NCBI GenBank assembly: GCA_902775735.1
Contig: CACYNH010000001.1
Span: 62,001 to 126,000, forward strand
Source of the DNA: an uncultured Erysipelotrichaceae bacterium
GTDB lineage: Bacteria; Bacillota_I; Bacilli_A; Erysipelotrichales; Erysipelotrichaceae
Direction of reading: 5' to 3'
DNA length: 64,000 bases
The notes under the pieces are model-generated. The model saw nothing but the letters and a program-made list of their open reading frames with translations, did not search any database and was not told the origin of the DNA. The position numbers and the translations under genes are program-made. This document shows positions 51,790 to 60,500 of this stretch, one piece after another. Position 1 is the first letter of the stretch. Every line of letters begins with the position of its first letter.

Positions 51790-51835
51790 AAAAAATACCC
51801 TCTTCGTTAATTAAAATATAACGGAAAGAGGGTAT
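51790..51835 (-). promoter_or_regulatory. Terminator-like hairpin that contains the cyuA ribosome binding site
   Basis: Arms 51795-51804 (ATACCCTCTT) and 51826-51835 (AAGAGGGTAT), with extra pairing CGTTA/TAACG inside. On the minus strand the stem is followed by TTTTTT and immediately by the cyuA ATG. The GAGGG needed for translation is in the 3-prime arm. Confidence 0.65.
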
Positions 51836-51881
51836 CTGTTTCTATAAGTCCTGTCTGAAAAAGCCGTGAACAAAAAGCTTT

Positions 51882-52409
51882 TTACCTAAAATCAGCGACT
51901 TCTTCAAGCGGCTTGCGTGGGCGCTGTGCCGGGTCCTGGTTCCGGTAGCCCATGGCGATGACGGACATGATCTGCTCATTTTCAGGAATATTGAGAAGTT
52001 CCCTGATCTTTTCTGAGTCGCGAAGGCCCATGATCAGTGTGTCAAGACCGTTGTTTCTGGCGGAAAGCACAAGCAGCGCGTCATGGAGACCAAGGTCATA
52101 GGCGCCCCAGAAATTGCCGCCGTCATTGTCGGCTTTTCCGTCTGTGAAGCCTGATGTGTCTTTGACAAAGCAGGTGATGATCAATACGGCGTTTCCTGCG
52201 TTGTTCGCGTTTCTTTCCGGCAGGATTGCCGTGCGGATTGCGTCAAGCTCACTGCCGCAGACGACATGGCATCTTGCGGTCTGGCTGTTTTTCCACGACG
52301 GCGCCATCTGGGCGTCGAGCAGAACTTTTCTGATCAGTTCCTCTGAAATTGTTTCTTCACGGTAAGAGCGGATGCTGCGGCGTTCCGAGATCAGTTTTTC
52401 AAATTCCAT
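51882..52409 (-). CDS. Nitroreductase-family flavoprotein
   Basis: 175 residues, short form. FMN-binding signs: RRSIRSYREETISEE at the N-terminus, APSWKNSQTARCHVV, and the late IMSVIAMGYRNQDP. It likely uses NAD(P)H to reduce nitro or quinone compounds; the true substrate is unknown. Its transcript runs toward the hairpin before cyuA, 46 bases away. GAGGAATAAGC precedes the ATG. Confidence 0.88.
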   Translation of the reverse strand: MEFEKLISERRSIRSYREETISEELIRKVLLDAQMAPSWKNSQTARCHVVCGSELDAIRTAILPERNANNAGNAVLIITCFVKDTSGFTDGKADNDGGNFWGAYDLGLHDALLVLSARNNGLDTLIMGLRDSEKIRELLNIPENEQIMSVIAMGYRNQDPAQRPRKPLEEVADFR

Positions 52410-52523
52410 GCTTATTCCTCACTTCCTTTAAGATCGTATCACAAACAGAGGAAATCCGTTTCACAATGCCTGCATATGCCTGAACATGCGATATAATGAT
52501 TTCAGAAACAGTGAGGAAAAATC

Positions 52524-53333
52524 ATGAACAATATCGAAAAAGTCTATGCTGCGATCAGCAGCGATCCCGCCCTTCTCGACCGCCTTTTCGAAGAAACAAA
52601 ACCGGCTGAGGATGCCCCCGTCACAAGATCCATGCCCTGGGGAAACCAGGCTGAATCCAACACAGAGCTGAAGGAGATCCTTGGTGGAGATGTCACGGAA
52701 GATGACATCAACAAGGTTCTCGACGAGCTCAAAGACAACCAGGTTGTCCAGCTTTACAGACAGTCCGAAGGCGCGATTGACGCCAAGGAACTGCTCGACT
52801 ATGTCGGCGATCTTTCCGGCACAAAGGCAGGCAGCGACAACAAAGCGCTCAGAGCCCTCTTTGACGGCAAGCTGCAGCTCAAGGAAATCATCATGATCAT
52901 CCTGCTGCTCAAGCTCTTCAAGAAAAAGCAGCAGACAACAGGCTACACAAACAATAACCTGCTCAACACACTGCTTGGCGGACAGACTCATCAGTCCACA
53001 ACCAACAGCCTGTTCAACAGCCTCTTCGGCTCAAACTACGGAACGGGCTACGGCACAAATTACGGTCTTGGTTCCAACTATGGCTACACAACAATCTATC
53101 CGTCCTCCGGCTCTTCCCTGCTCAACCTGTTCGGACTCGGCACATCCAATTCAAACTATAACAACAGCTACAGCAGCCTGAACAATTTCCTGACAGGAAA
53201 CAGCAGCCAGTCGCAGATGCAGCAGCTCTACAACCTGCTCAACGGCCAGTCGCAGACCTCCGTTTACAATAACGGTCAGGTTTCCGTAAACTCCCTCTTC
53301 TCCATCCTCAATTCACTGCTTGGCGGAAGATAA
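52524..53333 (+). CDS. Asn/Ser/Gly-rich low-complexity repeat protein (269 aa)
   Basis: Residues 1-115 look like a soluble helical domain (LDRLFEETKP, DINKVLDELKDNQVVQLYR). Residues 117-136 are an amphipathic or membrane-binding helix EIIMIILLLKLFKKKQQ. From 140 to 269 the chain is rich in Asn, Ser, Gln, Tyr and Gly and holds about six degenerate units of the type N-S-L-F-N-x-L-x-G (144-153, 161-170, 197-206, 217-226, 233-242, 259-268). I recognise no family. Prion-like or aggregation-prone behaviour is possible. GAGG precedes the ATG and a TATAAT lies at 52492-52497. Own terminator downstream. Confidence 0.78.
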   Translation: MNNIEKVYAAISSDPALLDRLFEETKPAEDAPVTRSMPWGNQAESNTELKEILGGDVTEDDINKVLDELKDNQVVQLYRQSEGAIDAKELLDYVGDLSGTKAGSDNKALRALFDGKLQLKEIIMIILLLKLFKKKQQTTGYTNNNLLNTLLGGQTHQSTTNSLFNSLFGSNYGTGYGTNYGLGSNYGYTTIYPSSGSSLLNLFGLGTSNSNYNNSYSSLNNFLTGNSSQSQMQQLYNLLNGQSQTSVYNNGQVSVNSLFSILNSLLGGR

Positions 53334-53346
53334 GATCATCAGTTTC

Positions 53347-53386
53347 AAAACCGTCCCGGGTCATCTGCCCTGGGACGGTTTTTTCA
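53347..53386. terminator. Bidirectional terminator
   Basis: Perfect 11-bp stem AAAACCGTCCC/GGGACGGTTTT with U-runs on both strands, between the repeat protein and the yolD-like gene. Confidence 0.9.
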
Positions 53387-53387
53387 G

Positions 53388-53828
53388 TTAACGGATTTCA
53401 AGAACATCCTGAAGCGGAATCTTCAGACCTGTATCGGTCTTCAGGAAATCACTGCCGATGTCTGTGACTGTGCAGACTTCCTCAAAGATGCCGCCGCCCT
53501 CCTTGTAATCATCCATGCGGTAATAAGTGATTGTGACGGGAACAGGATTCTTCAATACCATCTGAATCATTTCATCCAGTTTTTCTTTCTGCTCTTCGGA
53601 AAGTTCGGGTTTTTCGACAGTCAGGCGGGCGGTTTCTTTAATGGCGTCCTCATAGCCGGTCAGAGCCGCAAAAGGAGAAAACTGGACTGCCCGTGAATCG
53701 CGTGAAGAAGGCATGTGCTTCTTTGAGACGGGACGGGGCAGATCAATAATATCTCCATACAGTCTTTCCGCTTCGGCTGCCGCCTGCTTCATTTCTTCAG
53801 AAAGCTGATCATGCTGGAGCGCGCTCAT
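53388..53828 (-). CDS. YolD-like protein
   Basis: 146 residues. The YolD pattern is present: VQFSPFAALTGYEDAI, a central VPVTITYYRMDDYKEGG, and KIPLQDVLEIR at the end. YolD-like proteins are found next to Y-family polymerases and are thought to act with them, like UmuD partners, but the mechanism is not established. It overlaps the polymerase gene by 4 bases. Confidence 0.85.
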   Translation of the reverse strand: MSALQHDQLSEEMKQAAAEAERLYGDIIDLPRPVSKKHMPSSRDSRAVQFSPFAALTGYEDAIKETARLTVEKPELSEEQKEKLDEMIQMVLKNPVPVTITYYRMDDYKEGGGIFEEVCTVTDIGSDFLKTDTGLKIPLQDVLEIR

Positions 53829-55315
53829 GCTTTGTGGCCTCCGATCTGTTTGTTTCTTTCCCTGCCGGTGGCTCCTTCCTGCAGGCTGGTGCCTTTGAGG
53901 ATGGAATTCTTCCCGTATTTCTTCTGAATCTGAAGAATCGCTTTCTGCATCCTGTTTTCCTTTTCCAGCTCCTCTTCGTTTTCCTCATCCGCCTCTTTTG
54001 AAGTGACGGGCGAAAACAGGCTGATCTGTTCATAGGAATCCATGGATGAGGATAGCTCACGGCTTATGACATTTACGGCGGTCAGGGTGACGCGCCTGAC
54101 GTAAAGGGAAGGATCGGCAATCTCGTCATAAAGCTTCATCATGGCTTCCATGATCAGCTTTGAGGAGGAGGTTCTTCTTTTTAACCTGGCGGTGCCATGC
54201 CCGCTTTTGGGGACTGTTCTGCCATACCAGTCCTGCTTGATTTCACCGTTGTAATCATCATCCAGTGAAGTGCGGTCATAGCCGATATTGAGCACGAATG
54301 TGTCACTGACCAGGCCATGCTCGACAAGGCTCAGAACCAGTGAATCGGTCATCTCACGGACGATCAGCCTGGCTTTTTCATGGCCGTACGGGCTCATGAG
54401 CACCTGGCCGCTGCCGATTGAATTAGCCGCCGGTTTATAGGCTTTGATCTCACTGATCAAAGTGTCCTCATATCCGAAGGCATGGTCAATCAGGTATTCG
54501 GCGCTGACGCCGAAGAGTTTATAAAGAAGGTCTTCATTTTCGATCGCGCAGCGGGCAACGTCGCCCATCGTGAACATTCCGCTGGCTTCCAGTTTTTTGC
54601 GGCAGCCCCGGCCGACCCGCCAGAAATCGGTGAGCGGCTGATGGGTCCAGAGATATCTGCGGTAATCCTCGACGGAAAGCTCGGCGATCCTGACGCCGTC
54701 CTTGTCGGCGGGCATATGCTTGGCCATGATATCCATGGCGACTTTGGCTAAATAGAGGTTGGGGCCGATGCCGGCGGTTGCCGTGATACCGGTGACGGAA
54801 AGCACTTCGCGGATCATCGTGACCGCCAGTTCATGGGCGCTCATGTTATAGGTTTTCAGATACCCGGTCACATCCATGAACACTTCATCAATCGAATAGA
54901 CATGGATATCTTCCGGAGCGATGTATTTGAGATAGACACTGTAGACCCGGCTGGAATATTCAATGTAAAGGGCCATCCGTGGCACCGCCGCAAGATAGGT
55001 GAGTTCCAGCTCCGGGTTTTCTTTCAGCTCAACAGCGTCGATCGAGGAACCTGTAAAAGGCCGGTAGCGGATCGCTTCCCGGCGCTCTTTATTGATTTCC
55101 CTGACTCTCTGGATCACCTCATACAGCCTTGATCTGCCGGAGATGCCGTATGCCTTGAGCGCAGGCGAAACAGCCAGACAGATTGTCTTGTCCGTCCGGC
55201 TGGTGTCGGCGACCACAAGGTTGGCGCGCAGCGGGTCAAGTCCCCTTTCCTGGCACTCGACGCTGGCGTAGAACGACTTGAGATCAATGGCGATGTAGGT
55301 GCGCTGTTTTGTCAT
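53825..55315 (-). CDS. Y-family DNA polymerase (UmuC/UvrX/YqjW-like)
   Basis: 496 residues. The catalytic acidic residues are in IAIDLKSFYASVE (Asp11) and YSIDEVFMDVT. Helix-hairpin-helix and little-finger regions follow. A beta-clamp motif QISLF lies near residue 430. A basic/Glu-rich tail of about 60 residues ends the protein. It should carry out translesion synthesis. The gene starts 6 bases after the OB-fold gene and overlaps yolD. No LexA/DinR box was found upstream of the cassette. Confidence 0.92.
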   Translation of the reverse strand: MTKQRTYIAIDLKSFYASVECQERGLDPLRANLVVADTSRTDKTICLAVSPALKAYGISGRSRLYEVIQRVREINKERREAIRYRPFTGSSIDAVELKENPELELTYLAAVPRMALYIEYSSRVYSVYLKYIAPEDIHVYSIDEVFMDVTGYLKTYNMSAHELAVTMIREVLSVTGITATAGIGPNLYLAKVAMDIMAKHMPADKDGVRIAELSVEDYRRYLWTHQPLTDFWRVGRGCRKKLEASGMFTMGDVARCAIENEDLLYKLFGVSAEYLIDHAFGYEDTLISEIKAYKPAANSIGSGQVLMSPYGHEKARLIVREMTDSLVLSLVEHGLVSDTFVLNIGYDRTSLDDDYNGEIKQDWYGRTVPKSGHGTARLKRRTSSSKLIMEAMMKLYDEIADPSLYVRRVTLTAVNVISRELSSSMDSYEQISLFSPVTSKEADEENEEELEKENRMQKAILQIQKKYGKNSILKGTSLQEGATGRERNKQIGGHKA

Positions 55316-55321
55316 TCAATA

Positions 55322-55804
55322 CTATTTCTGCGGAATCAGCCCGCTGTTGAAGCTCTGTCTTCTCTTTCTTCCCAGCAGGAACATACCGGTCGCGGTCACG
55401 CTGAGCTCCGGCAGTTTCTCCGGATTGGCCGTGTTGTCCCTGATGTAGGCTCTGCCTTCCACCAGGACACGGTCGCCTTCATTGAATCCGTAGGCTTCAT
55501 CCGCTCGCCAGTCTCTGGCTGTATAGCTGATGATATCCACAGAGCCGTCTTCTTCCGACCAGGAGTGATACCACACCCGGCTTCCGGTTTCGCGCAGAAG
55601 AACCGCGATCTTTTTGTCGAGACCCCTGACGGTCAGGCGGCCGAAGGCCATTTTCTTATCCTGCTCTGTGCCGAGGTCTGTTCTGATTCTGGCAACACCG
55701 TCCGCCTCAACCGTACCGATCATCGTGATGTGATAGCATACAATCTCGCCGTTTCTGTCTCTGATGGATTCGAATGAAAAATAATCTTTAATACGTCCGT
55801 TCAT
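55322..55804 (-). CDS. SSB-like OB-fold protein in the polymerase Y cassette (160 aa)
   Basis: 160 residues from the ATG at 55804 (AGGAAAGG upstream). The middle part has the look of an OB-fold SSB: FGRLTVRGLDKKIAVLLRE, then YGFNEGDRVLVEGRAYIRDN, and SVTATGMFLL. The C-terminus is basic (RKRRQSFNSGL), without an acidic SSB tip. It lies directly before the polymerase gene, so it may bind ssDNA during lesion bypass. Family assignment is by fold pattern only. Confidence 0.65.
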   Translation of the reverse strand: MNGRIKDYFSFESIRDRNGEIVCYHITMIGTVEADGVARIRTDLGTEQDKKMAFGRLTVRGLDKKIAVLLRETGSRVWYHSWSEEDGSVDIISYTARDWRADEAYGFNEGDRVLVEGRAYIRDNTANPEKLPELSVTATGMFLLGRKRRQSFNSGLIPQK

Positions 55805-56169
55805 AAAACCTTTCCTGCTGTACTGTCCTGAATTGTGAATTGTTTCTGCTGAGCCAGACGGATCATCCGTCTGACGATTTTCTGGGGCCATCCCTGCTTC
55901 AGCCTTTCGTCAAAGGCATTTTCAAACCAGTAGTCTTCTCTTAACAGCATCGTTAACAGCGCTCCGCACATTTCCATGTCCGCGCTTTCGAGCTTTGAGA
56001 GTTCCGCTTCCGGATCAATCGGGGTTGTGAAATATTTCTGATCATTGATCAGAAGCAGACCCAGGGTTTTCAGGGATGAATAGTAGGCTTCCATCCTGAG
56101 CGGATGGTATTCGATAAGATTGGTGAGGACAAATATGATGTCCTGACTGCTGCTGAAATCAGCCTTCAT
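55801..56169 (-). CDS. Uncharacterised protein of the polymerase Y cassette (122 aa)
   Basis: 122 residues from the ATG at 56169, which overlaps the hydrolase gene by 11 bases; the stop overlaps the OB-fold gene by 4. The sequence looks all-helical: IIFVLTNLIEYHPLRMEAYY, LKTLGLLLINDQKYF, WPQKIVRRMIRLAQQKQF. No signal peptide or known motif. Its place suggests a link to lesion bypass, but that is inference. Confidence 0.7.
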   Translation of the reverse strand: MKADFSSSQDIIFVLTNLIEYHPLRMEAYYSSLKTLGLLLINDQKYFTTPIDPEAELSKLESADMEMCGALLTMLLREDYWFENAFDERLKQGWPQKIVRRMIRLAQQKQFTIQDSTAGKVL

Positions 56170-57481
56170 TGTCTTCTGCCGGTTTTTCTTCCGTTTTGGC
56201 CGGTTTGAGCCAGGCCATATAATCATCGAAGTAGTCTTCGATGCCGTAGTAGTGGCCTTTGTTTACGGAATGTTCCGTGATATCCCCTTCCGCTGCTTTT
56301 GCGGCGGCGATATAATCCTGCGCGCTCTGCGGCGGCACGAGGGTATCCTTTGTGCCATAGCTGACAAACTGGCGGATTTCCGCTGAATTGAACTGTTTTG
56401 TCAGGTCAGTGTCCTCCAGCATCTGTGTTCTTGCGGTGACGGAGCGGACTTCGTCGGAATTGTAATGAGTGAATAAGAGCGGCACATTCTGGTAATAATT
56501 CATAAACGGATAGATCATCGCCGCGCCGGACACCTTGTCGCTGACACTGTCAATACTGTCGCCGGTAAAGCCTTCGGGAAGTATTGTGTTTCCCATGATT
56601 TTATTGACGTATTCCGCCGCCAGATTTCCCCCGGCCCCAAAGCCGAGCAGACTGACGTGATCCGCTTTATAGCCATAGGTTTCGGCGTTGGCTTTCACCC
56701 ACCTTACCGCTCTCTGCAGATCCATTTCGGCGATCGGCGAGGGATAAGGATTGGCGCGGTACCAGAGCACAAAGGCGGAGATGCCTTTTTCATTGAGCGC
56801 TTTGGCAATTATCTGACCTTCATTGTTTTTCCCTTCATTGGAGCGGATCGCGTAGCCGCCGCCGGGAATGATCAGAACCGCGTCCTCGGATTTTTCGGCA
56901 ATATAGGGAATGACGAACGGCTCGTCATTGTATAGATAAGAATCATATTCCCCCTGGATGCCATGGGTATAGGTGTAGGTGTCGATGATGTTGAGCACAT
57001 CTTTGTACTCGGTGCCTGTAACTGCCTTTTCAAAGCGCAGTCTGGCGACCGGGACCGGCGGCTCACCGTCAATTTCCATATAATCCAGTTTTGAGACAAG
57101 CTCATTGCCCGGAATCGCGGCGCCCCAGATATTGATGCTTTCCTTCACATCCGCGATCGGCGTTCCTTCATCATTGCCGAGCGGATTGATCATAAACAGC
57201 GCCGCCCCGATGACAGCGGAAAGAACCGCGCAGGTCAGGATAATTCCCAGCACCCTTGCGATTTTGCTGTACCAGCGGCGGTCCTCCCAGTCCGGACCCG
57301 TAAAGAAAGCAATGATAAACAGAATCAGAGCGCCGATCCCCATCACTGCCAGAAACAGTTTTGTCTTCAGGGTAAAGACCGCTCCATAAAGACCGCCTGC
57401 GATCACCGCAAGCGCCACCAGCATTCCAATCAGCCGTATCATAAAAAGCACATCCTCCGGCATCATCATATATGACGCCAC
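56159..57481 (-). CDS. Membrane alpha/beta-hydrolase-fold protein lacking the nucleophile Ser
   Basis: 440 residues. Three hydrophobic segments lie at about 12-35, 42-62 and 78-98, then a BD-FAE/HSL-like hydrolase domain. The oxyanion loop IIPGGGY (204-210), Asp in YGTKDTLVP and His in NKGHYYG are present, but the elbow reads GFGAGG (280-285) with Gly where GFSAGG has the nucleophile Ser. It is therefore probably inactive as an ester hydrolase. Start at 57481 is uncertain; an ATG at 57442 has GGAGG upstream. First gene of an overlapping cassette leading to the polymerase. Confidence 0.75.
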   Translation of the reverse strand: MASYMMMPEDVLFMIRLIGMLVALAVIAGGLYGAVFTLKTKLFLAVMGIGALILFIIAFFTGPDWEDRRWYSKIARVLGIILTCAVLSAVIGAALFMINPLGNDEGTPIADVKESINIWGAAIPGNELVSKLDYMEIDGEPPVPVARLRFEKAVTGTEYKDVLNIIDTYTYTHGIQGEYDSYLYNDEPFVIPYIAEKSEDAVLIIPGGGYAIRSNEGKNNEGQIIAKALNEKGISAFVLWYRANPYPSPIAEMDLQRAVRWVKANAETYGYKADHVSLLGFGAGGNLAAEYVNKIMGNTILPEGFTGDSIDSVSDKVSGAAMIYPFMNYYQNVPLLFTHYNSDEVRSVTARTQMLEDTDLTKQFNSAEIRQFVSYGTKDTLVPPQSAQDYIAAAKAAEGDITEHSVNKGHYYGIEDYFDDYMAWLKPAKTEEKPAEDNEG

Positions 57482-57558
57482 TCAGTTCAGAAATTAAATC
57501 TGTGTTAAATCTTTTTTAATCATACCCCCATCAAAAAGATCAAACAAGAAAGATGTTC

Positions 57559-60500
57559 TCATTCCACGCTCTTTAATGCCTCAACCGGATCAACCGCGTC
57601 CAGAATCCGGTCGCAGAACAGATTGACAAAGACAGCGAAAAGCACCGTCAGGCCGATGGCGATGAGATAGCTCTTCAGATGCAGCGAAACCGCGAGGTAA
57701 ATGGACGGCAGGTTCAGGATGCCCGTAAGTGTTGAGGCAAACGCCCTGCCCAGCGGAATGCCGCTGACGATGCCGATTGCCGTCAGGATCACGGTTTCCT
57801 TGTCGATGTAGGCGTGCACCTCATGATCAAAGAAACCGAGCACCTTGATCGTCGCGATTTCCCTGGTCCGCTCTGAAACATTGATTGACGCCAGGGTGAA
57901 CAGCACCACAAAGGCAAGCGCCGCCGACATGGCAATGACAATATAGACAACCGCGTTGATCAGCCGAAAGGCCTGTGAAAACTGCTCAACCATTTCATCC
58001 GTCACCAGAACGCTCATCACTTTAGGCTGTTCTTTGAGGCTTTCCCCATAGGCGGCGGAATCCGCCCCTTCCTTTAAATTCACAAGGATGCCGTTGGCCA
58101 TGTAATCATGGAAATATGTTTCATATCCGGCCCTGGTCATAAAGACATAGTTGCCAAGATAATTCTGCACAAGATGCGAGGCGGTGACAGACGCCGTCTG
58201 CAGATCCGCCAGCTGGATGGAAACCGTTTCCCCTTCATCAAAGCCAAGGACAATGCCGGCGTTCTGGGTCACGAAGATTTCGTTCTTCGAAAGCTTCAGT
58301 TCATTGCCGTCCGGATCGCGGAAGGAAAAGTATTTTTCAGTTTCCAGCGCATCGTCCAGCACGATCAGCTGCAGGCTTTCCCGTCTTCCCTCCCCTTTGG
58401 CAAGACCTGCTGAGGTGATCATGACATCGGCATACTCCTCTGTATCTTTGTTTGTTATGACTGCCTTTGAGAGTTCCTCATGGTCGCCGTCTCGGGCCAC
58501 CGCCATGATGTCATAGAAAAATGTCTGCTCATACTGGCGCGGCATCAGATCGCGCACGGAATCGCCGATCGCGAATCCGAACAGCAATAGTGCCATACAG
58601 CCGGCAATGCCGAAAACGGTCATGAACATTCTTTTTTTATAGCGGAACAGGTTGCGGGAAGTCACTTTGTCAAGGAAGGACATACGCTGCCACAGCGGCG
58701 TGATTCTTTCCAGGAACACTCTGGATCCGGCCCTCGGCGCTTTGGGACGCATCAAAGCGGCAGGCACCAGGTTCAGCTCAGTCGATGAAGCGACCAAAAC
58801 AGCGCCCAGGATCGCGGCCATAAAGATGAGGGGACCGCCCAGCCCGTACAGCGGCAGGAACGTCAGCTCATAGGATGGCAGCAGATACATGATAGAGAAA
58901 ATGGTAAAAATGAACAGAGGCAATGCCACAAAAGCCATGAGCGTTCCGAAAACAGCGCCGCCCACAACCGCCAGGGTCGCGTAGACAAGATACTTTCTGC
59001 GGATTTCATTATCGGTATAGCCAAGCGACTTGTAGGTGCCGATGAGGCCTCTTTCCTCTTCCACCATGCGGGTGATTGTCGTTAAGGAAATCAAGACTGC
59101 CACGACCAGGAAAACAATCGGGAAAACAGTGCCGATTGATTCAATGGAGCCGGCGTCGGAATCGATGTTGGCGTAGCCGCTCATCGCCATTCTGTCCTGG
59201 ATATACCAGGCGGCTGTATCGATTTCACGGATCGTCTTATACGCTTCTTCAAATTCTTCTTTGGCTTCCGCTTCGCCTTCGTAATACTGCGCCCAGCCGT
59301 CATCGAGCTCTTTCTTTCCTTCCCGCAGTTTCTGATAGCCTTCCTGAATCTGCCGCAATGCGTCGTCCAGTGCCGCAAGAGTGGAAATGCGGTTTGCGTC
59401 AAGTTCCATCTGTCCGGCGTTCAGCTGCGCCTCGCCGTTTCTGATCTGTTCTTCGCCATAGGCGATTCCTTCCCGGATCTGCCGGATTCCGTCTTCAATC
59501 GCGGCGATGGTTTCGTCGATTTCATCTTCCTTCACGCCGTTATCTTCAAGCTGCTTCACAACATCCGCCCGCATCGCGGTCAGCTCTTCTTTTGTCTGTG
59601 TTAGTTTTTCCACCGCCGCTTTCCATGTCTCAACCAGTTCACTGACCGTCTGAGGTTCCTGTGTCCCGGCGGCTTCCGCAAGCTGGGAAGGCATATCGTG
59701 AATCTGTTCCTGCAGATCGGAAAAATCCTGTGTTCCTTCCGATAACTTCAGCAGATCTTCCGCCATGACAAACTCTTCCGAAGAAAAAACCTCTTCGCCA
59801 AGCGCGCATAAACGGACTGCGAAATCATAGGTCTCCACCAGCTCATGAGCCATGGTGATTTCCCGGCCCGGACGGTACTTTGCCAGAACTTCCAGCAGAA
59901 GACTCACATCCTCTTCCGTTTCTTCCAGCGGCCTGTCTTCTTCATCCTGGCGCAGCCGTCCGATGATTTCCGTCTGCAGCGGATCATCAAGAACCGCCTG
60001 ATCGGCCGCCAGGTCTGTTTTGGCGTCTTCCAGAGCCTGTGTGATTTCTTCCGCTGAAATCTCTTCGGGAAGAAGGCCGCTTTCCTGCAGCTGGCTCACC
60101 AGACTGCTGATCTGTTCCATTGTTTCAAAAAGATCTTCAAGGGCGGTATCTTCCGGCAGCTGTTCAAGGAGTTCCATCAAAAGACGCATTTCCTGCGAAT
60201 CAAGCTGCGCAAGTCCGTCCTCCACCTGCCGGATTCCTTCGTCGAGCTGCGCCAGTCCGTTTTTCGCCTCAAGCAGGTCAGCTTTGTTTTTTTCAAGGTC
60301 TTCAATCTGCTTCAGAAGGCTGGCCTTTGTTTTTTCAAAAGCCTCCTTCTCCCTCTCCAGCCTTGCCCTGTTTTCGCTGATCAGCCTCTGCGCGTCGGCC
60401 AGCGCTTTTTCCGCCGTTCTTCTTCCTTCCGCAAGAAGAGCGCTGTTTTCGTCCAGTTCCTTTTTCCCGTCGTTGTACTCCTTAAGCGCGTCTTCCAGTT

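Noticed and set aside
57482-57558. LexA/DinR box upstream of the polymerase Y cassette
   Set aside because: I looked for GAAC-N4-GTTC-like palindromes in the gap and in the start region and found none, so SOS control is not claimed.
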